Assembly (NCBI RefSeq): GCF_008629675.1
Contig: NZ_VWOX01000022.1
Location: 35,258 to 99,257 of the forward strand
From: Roseiconus nitratireducens
GTDB lineage: Bacteria; Planctomycetota; Planctomycetia; Pirellulales; Pirellulaceae
Length of the DNA: 64,000 nucleotides
Direction of reading: 5' to 3'
Position numbers and translations under genes: made by a program. Positions 8,326 to 16,143 of the stretch are shown one piece after another; the stretch's first letter is position 1, and every line of letters starts with the position of its first letter. Below the pieces are notes generated by a model. The model saw only the letters and a program-made list of their open reading frames with translations. It had not been told where the DNA came from and made no database searches.

Positions 8326-9060
8326 ATGAATGCACAAGAACACGTCGATCCGTTGAGAGAGGTGTACCACGAGTCGTTCGTGGACAACCCGGCACACGGA
8401 GAGTTTCTGGTCCAGCGCCACACGGCGCTGTTGTGCATCGATTTGCAGTACCTCGATGCGGCTCCCGGGCACGGCGTGTTTCGCGATGCCGAAAAGAGCG
8501 GGGTGCCCCGCGAAGCGCAGGAGTACTATTTCGATCGACTCAGTGCGACGGTGTTGCCCAACGTGCGTCGATTGCAAAACGCTTTCCGCACGCACGACTT
8601 GGAAGTCATTCACACGCGAATCCAGTCCCTGACCCGCGACGGGCGGGATCGCAGCAAGGGGCACCGCAGGTTGGGCTTGTTGGCGGCGCCGGGATCACGC
8701 GAAGCGGAGTTTTTGGAAATCGTCGCACCGGATGAACAGCGTGACGAGATCGTGATCAACAAAACGGCCAGCGGCGTGTTCTCTTCGACCAACCTGCACT
8801 ACGTGTTGAACAACATGGGGATCGAATCCCTGTTCGTTGTCGGGGTGTACACCAACGAGTGCGTGGAGACGACCGTCCGTGACGCTTGCGATTTGGGTTA
8901 TCTGGTGACTGTCGTGGAAGACTGTTGCGCCACCGTGACCCCCGAGCTTCATGAAGCTTCGCTGGCGACCCTTCGCGATCGGTACGCGCGGGTGATGTCG
9001 CTGGATGAGGTGATCCGAATTGTCGAGCCGTTGGTTTTGGCTACGGACAAGTCCGTTTGA
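8326..9060 (+). CDS. Isochorismatase-fold cysteine hydrolase (N-carbamoylsarcosine amidase-like)
   Basis: The 244-residue protein has the three catalytic residues of the isochorismatase-like hydrolases: D39 in L-C-I-D-L-Q, K146 in I-N-K-T-A-S-G-V-F, and C179 in Y-T-N-E-C-V-E-T-T-V-R-D-A. Family members hydrolyse amides (nicotinamidase, N-carbamoylsarcosine amidase, ureidoacrylate amidohydrolase). The long N-terminal part before D39 (VYHESFVDNPAHGEFLVQ) is an extension relative to the smallest members. It ends the rightward gene set and probably acts on the same compound or an intermediate as the preceding carbamoylase. The exact substrate cannot be assigned. Confidence 0.87.
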   Translation: MNAQEHVDPLREVYHESFVDNPAHGEFLVQRHTALLCIDLQYLDAAPGHGVFRDAEKSGVPREAQEYYFDRLSATVLPNVRRLQNAFRTHDLEVIHTRIQSLTRDGRDRSKGHRRLGLLAAPGSREAEFLEIVAPDEQRDEIVINKTASGVFSSTNLHYVLNNMGIESLFVVGVYTNECVETTVRDACDLGYLVTVVEDCCATVTPELHEASLATLRDRYARVMSLDEVIRIVEPLVLATDKSV

Positions 9061-9082
9061 AATCCGGCGTCGATTCGAAGAC

Positions 9083-9195
9083 GTGCAGCCACGCTCGCCA
9101 GCGCTGGCGTATCTCCCAACCGTGTAGCCACGCTCGCCAGAGCGAGAAGCCTGGAGTAAATCCGAGCCGTGTAGCCACGCTCGCCAGAGCGTGGA
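9083..9195 (+). repeat. Cluster of three REP-like palindromic repeats (GCCA loop)
   Basis: Three copies of a 'GTGtAGCCACGCTCGCC' element begin near 9083, 9122 and 9169. The last is a perfect hairpin: stem CCACGCTC (9175-9182), loop GCCA (9183-9186), stem GAGCGTGG (9187-9194). The first two copies have decayed right arms. The cluster lies between the end of the hydrolase gene and the convergent pirin gene, and a second locus at 23772-23869 has the same loop with a different stem sequence. Confidence 0.75.
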
Positions 9196-9275
9196 AACCC
9201 CGCTTTGTCTGATGCCCCGTGGCTGCACCAAAGCGAGGTTTCCGCCGTCTGGTGACCGCGGCGACGATGTCCCTC

Positions 9276-10121
9276 TCAGGCCAGATCGAACAGCAAGGCG
9301 TCGGTCGGTTGCGTCGCCTGGACATGCAGGGCGGTGGGCCGACTGGTGGCAACGGCGTCTCCGGCAGTCAACCGAGTCCCGTTGACGGTCAATTCACCCC
9401 GAGCCACTTGCAACCATGCGTGGCGTCCCGGCTGGACGACGTAGTCGGTCGTTTCACCGGCCGCCAGCTTGGTCGCGAAAATGTTGGCATCTTGATGAAT
9501 GGACACGGCCGCAGTGTCCCGATCGGGCCCGGCGATCCGGAACCAATGTCCCCGCTTTTGATCCGCGGTGACCTTGTTCTCACTGTAGCGTGGCCGCACG
9601 CCGCGGAGCGACGGCTGGATCCAGATCTGCAGAAAGTGGTTGCCGTCGGTCGAGGACGGGTTGTACTCGCTGTGCGTGATCCCCGTGCCGGCGGACATCA
9701 TCTGGATGTCGTCCGGCGTGATCACCGATCCGTGACCGGTGCTGTCGCGGTGCTGCAGAGAACCGTCCAGGACATACGAGATGATTTCCATGTCGTGGTG
9801 CGGATGGGTTGGAAAACCGCGTCCGGCGGCGATCCGATCGTCATTGATGACCCGCAACGACCGGAAGCCCATGTGCTGTTGGTCGTAGTAGCCGCCGAAC
9901 GAGAACGAGTGAAAACTCTTCAACCAGCCCAAGTCGGTGTGTCCCCGCTGGGCAGCCTGGCGAACGAGCAGGCCGGGATCCGACGCAGGCCCACGGTCCG
10001 GAGAAGGTTCCGCGTTCGGCGCAGGTTCCTGCGTCTCCGATCGTTCCGCGGACGCGTTGTCGGCCACGTGAATCAGTCCGTCGTCGGTAAGCGAGAGCCT
10101 CTTTCGGCGTGACGTGTTCAT
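9276..10121 (-). CDS. Pirin family protein (YhhW-like quercetinase fold)
   Basis: The start is placed at the minus-strand ATG ending at 10121 because CGGAGG lies five to ten bases upstream; a longer frame exists but has no such site. Product 281 aa. After a Pro/Ser/Glu-rich N-terminal segment (about 40 residues) comes the cupin-type pirin core: L-G-W-L-K-S-F-H-S-F-S-F-G, T-H-P-H-H-D-M-E-I with metal-ligand histidines, and S-A-G-T-G-I-T-H-S-E-Y-N, followed by a C-terminal cupin. Bacterial pirins of this type bind a divalent metal and some oxidise quercetin. It lies downstream of a same-strand MarR regulator, a frequent pairing. Confidence 0.93.
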   Translation of the reverse strand: MNTSRRKRLSLTDDGLIHVADNASAERSETQEPAPNAEPSPDRGPASDPGLLVRQAAQRGHTDLGWLKSFHSFSFGGYYDQQHMGFRSLRVINDDRIAAGRGFPTHPHHDMEIISYVLDGSLQHRDSTGHGSVITPDDIQMMSAGTGITHSEYNPSSTDGNHFLQIWIQPSLRGVRPRYSENKVTADQKRGHWFRIAGPDRDTAAVSIHQDANIFATKLAAGETTDYVVQPGRHAWLQVARGELTVNGTRLTAGDAVATSRPTALHVQATQPTDALLFDLA

Positions 10122-10193
10122 TTTATCCTCCGTCGAGCGGGAAAGCATGGATTGGTCTGTCTCCACCAGGAATACCCGGGCCGCCCATAAACC

Positions 10194-10203
10194 TTACATG
10201 TAA
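10194..10203. promoter_or_regulatory. Palindromic operator candidate between marR-type gene and pirin gene
   Basis: TTACATGTAA is a perfect 10-base palindrome lying about 72 bases before the pirin start and inside the 198-base gap after the MarR gene. Its core and length fit the dyads bound by MarR-family dimers, so it is the obvious candidate operator for the adjacent regulator. This is a sequence observation; binding is inferred. Confidence 0.5.
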
Positions 10204-10319
10204 ACTAAATGGCGGGCCAAATGCCTCTGGCAGCGGGTTGATTCCTGTCGTCGGCGTTCGCTCCGCGGAGGCGAACATGGTTTCGTGGGGGTTTTGCGGA
10301 GCGTCGGCGACTTGGCCAA

Positions 10320-10808
10320 TCACCGGCCCGCCGCCTCTTCGGCCACGTGGTCGCGTGCGGATTGCAGGATCGAGATCAGTTTTTGCAGGTCACCGCGCCG
10401 GAAATGACCGAGCAGCGAATCGTGCAGTTGCAGGATCGGGCGATCCAGGCGTCGCAACAACGCCTTGCCGCGGGCGGTCAGGCGGACCAGGTAAACGCGG
10501 CGGTCCTCTTCGGACTGGTCCTTGGCGATCCATTCCCGTTCGACCAACTGGTCGACCACGCGGGTGATGGCCGGCGCCACCTGGATCATCCGTTCGGCGA
10601 TCTCCAGACAGGGCATCGGCTGGCCCTCGCCCCGCAGGATTCGCATCGCGTTGTACTGGGATGGCGTCAGGTCGTACTGGCGGAGCAGACGTGCGAGTCG
10701 GTTTTCGAGCAGGTCGCTGGTCCGCAGGATGCTCAGCATTGCTTCCTGCTCAATCGAGTCAAATCCATGTTTCTTCTTCAGTTCGGTTTGGAGACTGCGT
10801 GCGGCCAT
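10320..10808 (-). CDS. MarR family transcriptional regulator
   Basis: The 162-residue product has the MarR winged-helix layout: an N-terminal dimerisation helix (EQEAMLSILRTSDLLENRLARLL), 'YDLTPSQYNAMRIL', a recognition helix (VAPAITRVVDQLVEREWI), the wing with the family-diagnostic D-Q-S-E-E-D-R-R-V-Y-L-V-R-L-T, and C-terminal dimer helices. No Cys or obvious redox switch is in the wing. It is followed on the same strand by the pirin gene, with a palindrome at 10194-10203 in between, and probably represses that gene in response to a small aromatic ligand or oxidant (inference). Confidence 0.93.
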   Translation of the reverse strand: MAARSLQTELKKKHGFDSIEQEAMLSILRTSDLLENRLARLLRQYDLTPSQYNAMRILRGEGQPMPCLEIAERMIQVAPAITRVVDQLVEREWIAKDQSEEDRRVYLVRLTARGKALLRRLDRPILQLHDSLLGHFRRGDLQKLISILQSARDHVAEEAAGR

Positions 10809-11170
10809 CGGTCAATCGTTGGGGAGGTCCGCCGCCGGAGATTGGGCGGCAATGGGGAGCATTCAGTTTAACTGGTAGGGGCCGAGAGATTGGCGTTGCA
10901 CGCTTGTTTGGGCGGCGTGGCGTCCGATCAGCGCGGCGGCGAACCTTCAGGTGGCGTTTTTACCGCCGGAGCGTCCACGGGACCCGCCCGTCCGGTCGGT
11001 AGCTCCGGAAAACATGGCTTCGGGAAGCACGGCCTCGGGAAACACAGAACCGGGAAGCACAGGCGGTTCTCCCACGACTTTTGCCATCCCGTATTCTGGC
11101 CCCGGATTTGCTCCCCCGCTGACACGCACAGCTTCAACCCTTTCCGGCGAACCCTAGAGGAACGGATTGC
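10809..11170. other. Divergent intergenic region with 15-base imperfect tandem repeats
   Basis: This 362-base stretch between the leftward marR-type gene and the rightward phosphodiesterase gene holds no convincing gene. At 11015-11075 a 15-base unit beginning CGGGAA(G/A)CAC is repeated about four times with changes. The rest should contain the promoters of both flanking genes, but I find no hexamer pair good enough to name. Confidence 0.5.
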
Positions 11171-12718
11171 ATGTCCGGCCACTCCAAGCGATGTGTCTTA
11201 TTGGTTGTCGATGCGCTCTCGGTGGAGATCGTGAAGTCGTTCATCGACATGCAGCGTCTGCCCAACCTGGCCCGATTGGTCGCTGAGGGCGGGGCCTTGA
11301 GGGGCTGCCACTCGATTTTTCCTTCGATCACCCCCGCGGCCACGTGTTCGATCATCACCGGGGCCTACCCGGCTGAACACGGGATTGAGGGAGCTTTTTG
11401 GTTCGACCGCTCCAACCAGGACATTGCGTATTTCGGTGACGATTTGAGCGTGGCCCGCGAGCAGGGCCTGTATGACTACCTGGTCGACTTCGGCGATCGT
11501 CTGAACTTTGACCGGCTTGCGGCGCCCACGTTGTTCCGTTTGCTGGACGACCAGGGGATCGACGCGGCGTGCGTCAATTACATGTGGTTTGCCGGACCTC
11601 ATCAGCACCAGCGCGTGACGCCGCTGGCACTTCGGTTGGGTGTGGGGACGCTGCCGGAAACCGTCCAAGGACCCAAGTACTTGAAGCTCGGGTCGTTTGT
11701 CGAATCGCTTCCGGAAGGGGTCCCCAAGCAGGCGGATCCGAGCATCTTGAATCGATACGGATTCAGCGATCAGGTCACCGCCGATTGTCTGTTGGATCTG
11801 GCCCGCGCCGATGCGCTACCGGAGATGACCGTTGGTTATTTTCCCGAGAACGATGACCTGGGCCATGTGGAAGGATTGGTCGATGCGGCTGACACCGCGC
11901 TGACACGGTTTGACGCGTTTCTGGGGGAATTCATCGAGATCCTGGGCGGCTGGGAAACGCTCGGCAAGACTCTGGATCTGGTGATCGTGGGTGATCACAG
12001 CCAAGTCGAGTTTGGCGACAACGGCCCTCGCGTCTTGCAGGTGGACGAAGCATTGGAAGCGTTCCAGCAGGCGACGGTCGGCAAGGGCTGGCAAGACGAT
12101 GACCAGATTTTTATCTGTCCGAACATGCGTGCTGCGGCGATTTATCCACGCGATGTCGACGATGCGTCGTTGCGGCAACGCATCGTCCAGACGCTTGTCT
12201 CCTTGGATGAAGTCGACCAGGTGATCCATCAGGACGACGACGGAACGCTTCAAATTGAAACGTCCGACCGCGGCCGATTGGCGTTCCGCCCGGCCACAGC
12301 GGACGATGACGTGTGCGGCGTGGATGCGTTCGGCAACCGCTGGTGGTTTCAAGGAGAATTGGAGACGGTCGGATGCAGCCTGAACGAATCCGGCGAGCTG
12401 GTCGACCAGGAGTATCCGAACCCGTTGGAACGTCTTCGCGGGGGCTTTCATCCCGGTGCGCGTCCGATCTGGATCACCGCCCGGACCGACAGCGAATTCG
12501 GGATTCAGGGGGTTCACACCCATGCCGGAGGCAGCCACGGTTCGCTGCACGCCGTCGACACTCAGGCGGCCGTCCTGGTTTCTTCGGGAATCGATTTGTC
12601 CGTGTTGGCCAATCCGGATCGGCCCCGCATCGTCGACATCGTGACGCTTTGTCAAAATGCCCTGGGTGATCGCTCGCCGTCCAGTGCGGACGTTCGCCGT
12701 CCAGCGGCCGCTGGCTGA
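11171..12718 (+). CDS. Alkaline phosphatase superfamily protein (type I phosphodiesterase/nucleotide pyrophosphatase-like)
   Basis: The 515-residue cytosolic protein (no signal peptide) starts at ATG 11171 with AGAGGAA upstream. The N-terminal VLLVVDALS supplies a metal-binding Asp; FPSITPAATCSIITGAYPAEHG matches the NPP/autotaxin nucleophile-Thr region and G-x-Y-P-x-x-H-G motif. Downstream, 'YFPENDDLGHVEGL' and 'LVIVGDHSQVEF' correspond to the Asp/His metal ligands, and 'HTHAGGSHGSLH' is the final His motif. Such enzymes cleave phosphodiester or pyrophosphate bonds. The central 12100-12400 region (about 90 residues) is an insertion-like domain I do not recognise. Substrate unknown. Confidence 0.85.
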   Translation: MSGHSKRCVLLVVDALSVEIVKSFIDMQRLPNLARLVAEGGALRGCHSIFPSITPAATCSIITGAYPAEHGIEGAFWFDRSNQDIAYFGDDLSVAREQGLYDYLVDFGDRLNFDRLAAPTLFRLLDDQGIDAACVNYMWFAGPHQHQRVTPLALRLGVGTLPETVQGPKYLKLGSFVESLPEGVPKQADPSILNRYGFSDQVTADCLLDLARADALPEMTVGYFPENDDLGHVEGLVDAADTALTRFDAFLGEFIEILGGWETLGKTLDLVIVGDHSQVEFGDNGPRVLQVDEALEAFQQATVGKGWQDDDQIFICPNMRAAAIYPRDVDDASLRQRIVQTLVSLDEVDQVIHQDDDGTLQIETSDRGRLAFRPATADDDVCGVDAFGNRWWFQGELETVGCSLNESGELVDQEYPNPLERLRGGFHPGARPIWITARTDSEFGIQGVHTHAGGSHGSLHAVDTQAAVLVSSGIDLSVLANPDRPRIVDIVTLCQNALGDRSPSSADVRRPAAAG

Positions 12719-12875
12719 ATTATCGATGGCATGGGCAGGGCGGGGGCGCAAAGGCGTGTCGGCTCCGATGCACCTCCGCCGGATGAGAAGCGTTGGACGC
12801 CGGAGGCATTGCTGAACCGTACGGTGCCCGTCCACGCCGTCTCCGTCGGCATGCGACGTGCTTCACGAGAGCGAC

Positions 12876-14207
12876 ATGATCGCACCCCCCGTCGAGCCCT
12901 CCGCCAGATTCGTCACGTTCTTCCCACTCCGTTTCGGCGGGGTTCTGACATTCCTGCTGACCCTGGTCATCGCCGATGTCGGGTCGGTCCGGGCGCAGCC
13001 ACCCGTTGAGCAGGCGGCGGAATCAGCGCAGGCAGCTGCCGAGGAAGCCGAGCAGGCGAACTCGCCGTCAAATCCCGTCGCCGTCGATAACGTGGCCGAC
13101 GACCAGAAGATCTCGCGGCGATTGTCGGACATCTTTGCCTCGGCAAATTGGTTCAAGCAGCTTGAAGTGAAATCCGACAGCGGCATTGTCACGCTGAGCG
13201 GTTTGGCGGATACCGAGGAGCACCGCGAATGGGCGGGGAATGTCGCCCGCAAAACCCAAGACGTCGTTGCGGTCGTGAATCGTTTGCAGGTCGACACGAC
13301 CGTTGACTTCTCCAGCAGCGCCGACGTGGTACGCACCAGCCTGGATCGACTGTGGCGTGACTTCCTGGTTCGATTGCCGTTGTTGGTGGCAGGTCTGGTG
13401 GTGATTGTCGCCACCGCGCTGTTCTCGAAAGCGGTTGGGTGGATGGTCGTCCGCTTGCTTGACCGTCGCAAGATTCGCGTGGGATTGAAAGATTTGTGTC
13501 ATCAATTGCTGTCGATCGCAATCTGGGTCGCCGGGTTGTTGATCGCCACGGTCGTGATCTTTCCTGGCATGACGCCATCCAAGGCATTGACGGTCCTGGG
13601 ACTTGGCTCGGTCGCGATCGGCTTTGCCTTCAAGGACATCTTTGAGAACTTCTTTGCCGGCATCTTGATCCTGTGGCGTTACCCGTTTGACCGTGGCGAT
13701 TTCATCACCGCCGGGGAGATCACCGGTCGCGTGGAGGAGATCACGGTGCGGAACACCATGATCCGGCGGCTTGATGGCGAGCTGACCGTCGTCCCCAATG
13801 CGAACTTGTTTAAGAACGATGTCGACGTGTTGACCAATCAACCGCAGCGAAGGGTCCGCATCATTTGCGGGGTTGCTTACGGCGAAGACGTCGATCAGTC
13901 GCGGGCGGTGATTCTGGAGGCGGTGCAGTCGTGCGACCATGTGGTCGGGAAGCGAACCGTCGAGGTGTTCGCGCAAGAGTTTGCCAGTTCCAGTATCAAT
14001 TTCGAGGTGGCCTGGTGGACGGGCGCCAAGCCGGTCGACATCCGCCGCAGCCGAGACGAGGTGGTGGCGGCCATCAAGCGCGCGCTGGATCAGGCCGGCA
14101 TTGAAATCCCGTTCCCCTATCGAACGCTAACCTTCAAGGACCCGCGGATTGCTGACGCTTTGGCGGCGGAACCTGCCAGCCGCGAGGCGGACCCTGAAAC
14201 CGCATGA
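12876..14207 (+). CDS. MscS-type mechanosensitive channel with N-terminal BON domain
   Basis: I place the start at ATG 12876; an in-frame GTG at 12858 would add six residues. The 443-residue product has a signal-like N-terminal helix ending V-R-A-Q, an Ala/Glu-rich linker, and a BON domain (D-D-Q-K-I-S-R-R-L-S-D-I-F ... TLSGLADTEEHREWAGNVA, about residues 70-140), a lipid/periplasmic attachment fold. Three membrane helices follow, then the pore-helix/beta domain (GLGSVAIGFAFKDIFENFFAG, Y-P-F-D-R-G-D-F-I) and a C-terminal cytoplasmic domain. MscS channels release solutes on hypo-osmotic shock. It is one of three MscS-family genes in the window. Confidence 0.92.
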   Translation: MIAPPVEPSARFVTFFPLRFGGVLTFLLTLVIADVGSVRAQPPVEQAAESAQAAAEEAEQANSPSNPVAVDNVADDQKISRRLSDIFASANWFKQLEVKSDSGIVTLSGLADTEEHREWAGNVARKTQDVVAVVNRLQVDTTVDFSSSADVVRTSLDRLWRDFLVRLPLLVAGLVVIVATALFSKAVGWMVVRLLDRRKIRVGLKDLCHQLLSIAIWVAGLLIATVVIFPGMTPSKALTVLGLGSVAIGFAFKDIFENFFAGILILWRYPFDRGDFITAGEITGRVEEITVRNTMIRRLDGELTVVPNANLFKNDVDVLTNQPQRRVRIICGVAYGEDVDQSRAVILEAVQSCDHVVGKRTVEVFAQEFASSSINFEVAWWTGAKPVDIRRSRDEVVAAIKRALDQAGIEIPFPYRTLTFKDPRIADALAAEPASREADPETA

Positions 14208-14453
14208 GGCGATTCGCCGGACGGTGCCGTCGTTCAGCGAGGGGGTGCCATCCCTCCCGGATGCGGCGGTGGTTGGCGGCGCATCGTGGTCTCTGGGAAG
14301 GTGCAGGAATCTGGCAAGTCAGACGCAAGCCGCGTGGCGTCCCTTAAAGCGGTCTTTATGGCAAACCTAGTCGCGGTAGGGAGGGCAGCCTTCTCGCGGC
14401 ATGGGATCTGCTCACGGATCGAGGGTGTTTTTCGTGATCCGCGAGTTGTCGTC

Positions 14454-14888
14454 ATGAGCCTTTCCTCGTCCAACATTCCGGATCGCGTGCGGCAGTCTCG
14501 CCACGGGGAGCTTTCCACGCGACTGGCCAGGCGCCAGTACGACGTGGCCCAAATGCGTCGTCTGGCACGTTTCGCCAAATGGATGGATGCAAAATATCAA
14601 TTGCCCGGGGTGCCGATTCGCTTTGGCGTCGACAGCCTGATCGGTCTGGTTCCCGGCGTCGGCGATCTGGTCGGTACATTGATCGGCGTTTACATCCTGC
14701 GCGAGGCTCACTCGGCCGGCGCACCCAAGGTCATGCTGGCGCGGATGTCGGGAAACCTGCTGATCGATTTCATCGGCGGATCCGTCCCGTTGCTTGGAGA
14801 CCTGTTTGACATTTACTGGAAAGCCAACATCCGAAACGTTCAGTTGCTGGAGAAGCACGTTTCGGCAAACCTCAAGAAGACGCAATAG
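14454..14888 (+). CDS. DUF4112 membrane protein
   Basis: The chosen ATG at 14454 gives 144 residues; the frame is open upstream to 14286 but that part has no family resemblance. The core 'ARFAKWMDAKYQLPGVPIRFGVDSLIGLVPGVGDLVG' with the following hydrophobic segment and 'GGSVPLLGDLFDIYWKANIRNV' is the DUF4112 signature, with two predicted membrane-embedded hairpins centred on the G-x-G-D motifs. Function is unknown for the family. The stop is ten bases before the start of the next gene, so it may be cotranscribed with the M20D/ligase pair. Confidence 0.85.
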   Translation: MSLSSSNIPDRVRQSRHGELSTRLARRQYDVAQMRRLARFAKWMDAKYQLPGVPIRFGVDSLIGLVPGVGDLVGTLIGVYILREAHSAGAPKVMLARMSGNLLIDFIGGSVPLLGDLFDIYWKANIRNVQLLEKHVSANLKKTQ

Positions 14889-14898
14889 CAACCACGCC

Positions 14899-16143
14899 AT
14901 GTCGAAAGTGAAGAGCACTTCGTTTAGCGTTCTGAAAACCGTGCGGGATCTTGCCCGTGGGTTGAGCAATGACCTGATTCGGATACGCCGACACCTGCAC
15001 CGTCATCCTGAATTATCCGACCAGGAATTTGAGACGACCAAGTATTTGAGTGAGGAATTGGCCGGGATCGGGTTAACACCCCGGCCGGCGCAGGACCATC
15101 GCGGCGTCTGGGCGGATCTGGGTGAGGGTTCTTACCGGGTCGTGTTGCGAGGCGACATTGATGCGTTGCCCATCGCGACGGAGGTCCAGGCGGAATACCG
15201 GAGTCAGGTGGCTGGCGTGATGCACGCGTGCGGTCACGACGCTCACGCGGCGATGACGTTTGGCGCCGCGGCGATCCTGCATCGTCTGGAGCAATTCGGC
15301 AAGTTGCCGCAATCGATCAGTGTTCGGGCCGTCTTTCAGCCGGCGGAAGAAACCAGCAACGGGGCTCCGCACATGATTCACAGCGGCGTTCTGGACGGAG
15401 TGGCATCGGCCATGGCGTTGCACGTTGATCCCACACGTCCCCTGGGGACGGTGGGGGTGCGGTCAGGCGTCTTCACGGCCGGATGCGACGCGTTCCACAT
15501 CACGTTTTCTGGTCGCGCCGGACACGGTGCGCGGCCGCACCTGACCGATGACGTGGTCGCGGCGGCCGCGGCGTGGATCAATCAAGTTTACACCCGCGTC
15601 CCGCGGAGCCATGACGCCTTGGATCCGGTCGTGGTGAACGTGGGGGCGATTCACGGAGGTTCGGCACCGAACGTGATCCCCAATTCGGTCGACATTGCCG
15701 GGACGGTCCGCGCGACGTCCCTGCAGGGGCGTCAGGCGGCGATGGAAACGATTGCGAAAATCAACCAGTCGCTACGCGTCGTTCATGGTTGCCAGATCGA
15801 AACGAAATACGAACAACACACTCCGCCGATGCACAACGACAAGTGGCTGAGCGAGCGCATGCGTGTCGCGGCGGGCGAGCTGCTCGGCGAATCCAACGTG
15901 CACCCGATTTCCGAACCGAGCATGGGGGCGGAGGACTTTGCGTTCTTCGCGCAGCAAGTACCCGCGGCCATGATCCGATTGGGGATCAAGGGATCACGCG
16001 TTGGACATGAAATGCTGCACACTCCCAAATTCGATATCGACGAAGCCGCCTTGGCGATCGGATCAGCCGTCCTGGCACTTTCGGTCATCGAAATTGCCGA
16101 ATCCCTTTCCACCGAGCCTCGGAACCAAACATGCAGCGTATAA
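14899..16143 (+). CDS. M20D-family amidohydrolase (hippurate / IAA-amino-acid hydrolase-like)
   Basis: Start ATG 14899 gives 414 residues; the frame extends upstream into the DUF4112 gene without homology. The N-terminal R-R-H-L-H-R-H-P-E-L-S-D-Q-E-F-E-T is the M20D hallmark, followed by H-A-C-G-H-D-A-H-A-A-M-T and Q-P-A-E-E-T-S-N-G-A metal-ligand motifs, a lid domain with 'GRAGHGARPHLTDDVV', and 'EPSMGAEDFAFFAQQVP' near the C-terminus. The family cleaves N-acyl amino acids and related amides. Its last 13 bases overlap the next gene, a carboxylate-amine ligase, so a ligase and a hydrolase are coupled. Substrate unknown. Confidence 0.92.
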   Translation: MSKVKSTSFSVLKTVRDLARGLSNDLIRIRRHLHRHPELSDQEFETTKYLSEELAGIGLTPRPAQDHRGVWADLGEGSYRVVLRGDIDALPIATEVQAEYRSQVAGVMHACGHDAHAAMTFGAAAILHRLEQFGKLPQSISVRAVFQPAEETSNGAPHMIHSGVLDGVASAMALHVDPTRPLGTVGVRSGVFTAGCDAFHITFSGRAGHGARPHLTDDVVAAAAAWINQVYTRVPRSHDALDPVVVNVGAIHGGSAPNVIPNSVDIAGTVRATSLQGRQAAMETIAKINQSLRVVHGCQIETKYEQHTPPMHNDKWLSERMRVAAGELLGESNVHPISEPSMGAEDFAFFAQQVPAAMIRLGIKGSRVGHEMLHTPKFDIDEAALAIGSAVLALSVIEIAESLSTEPRNQTCSV

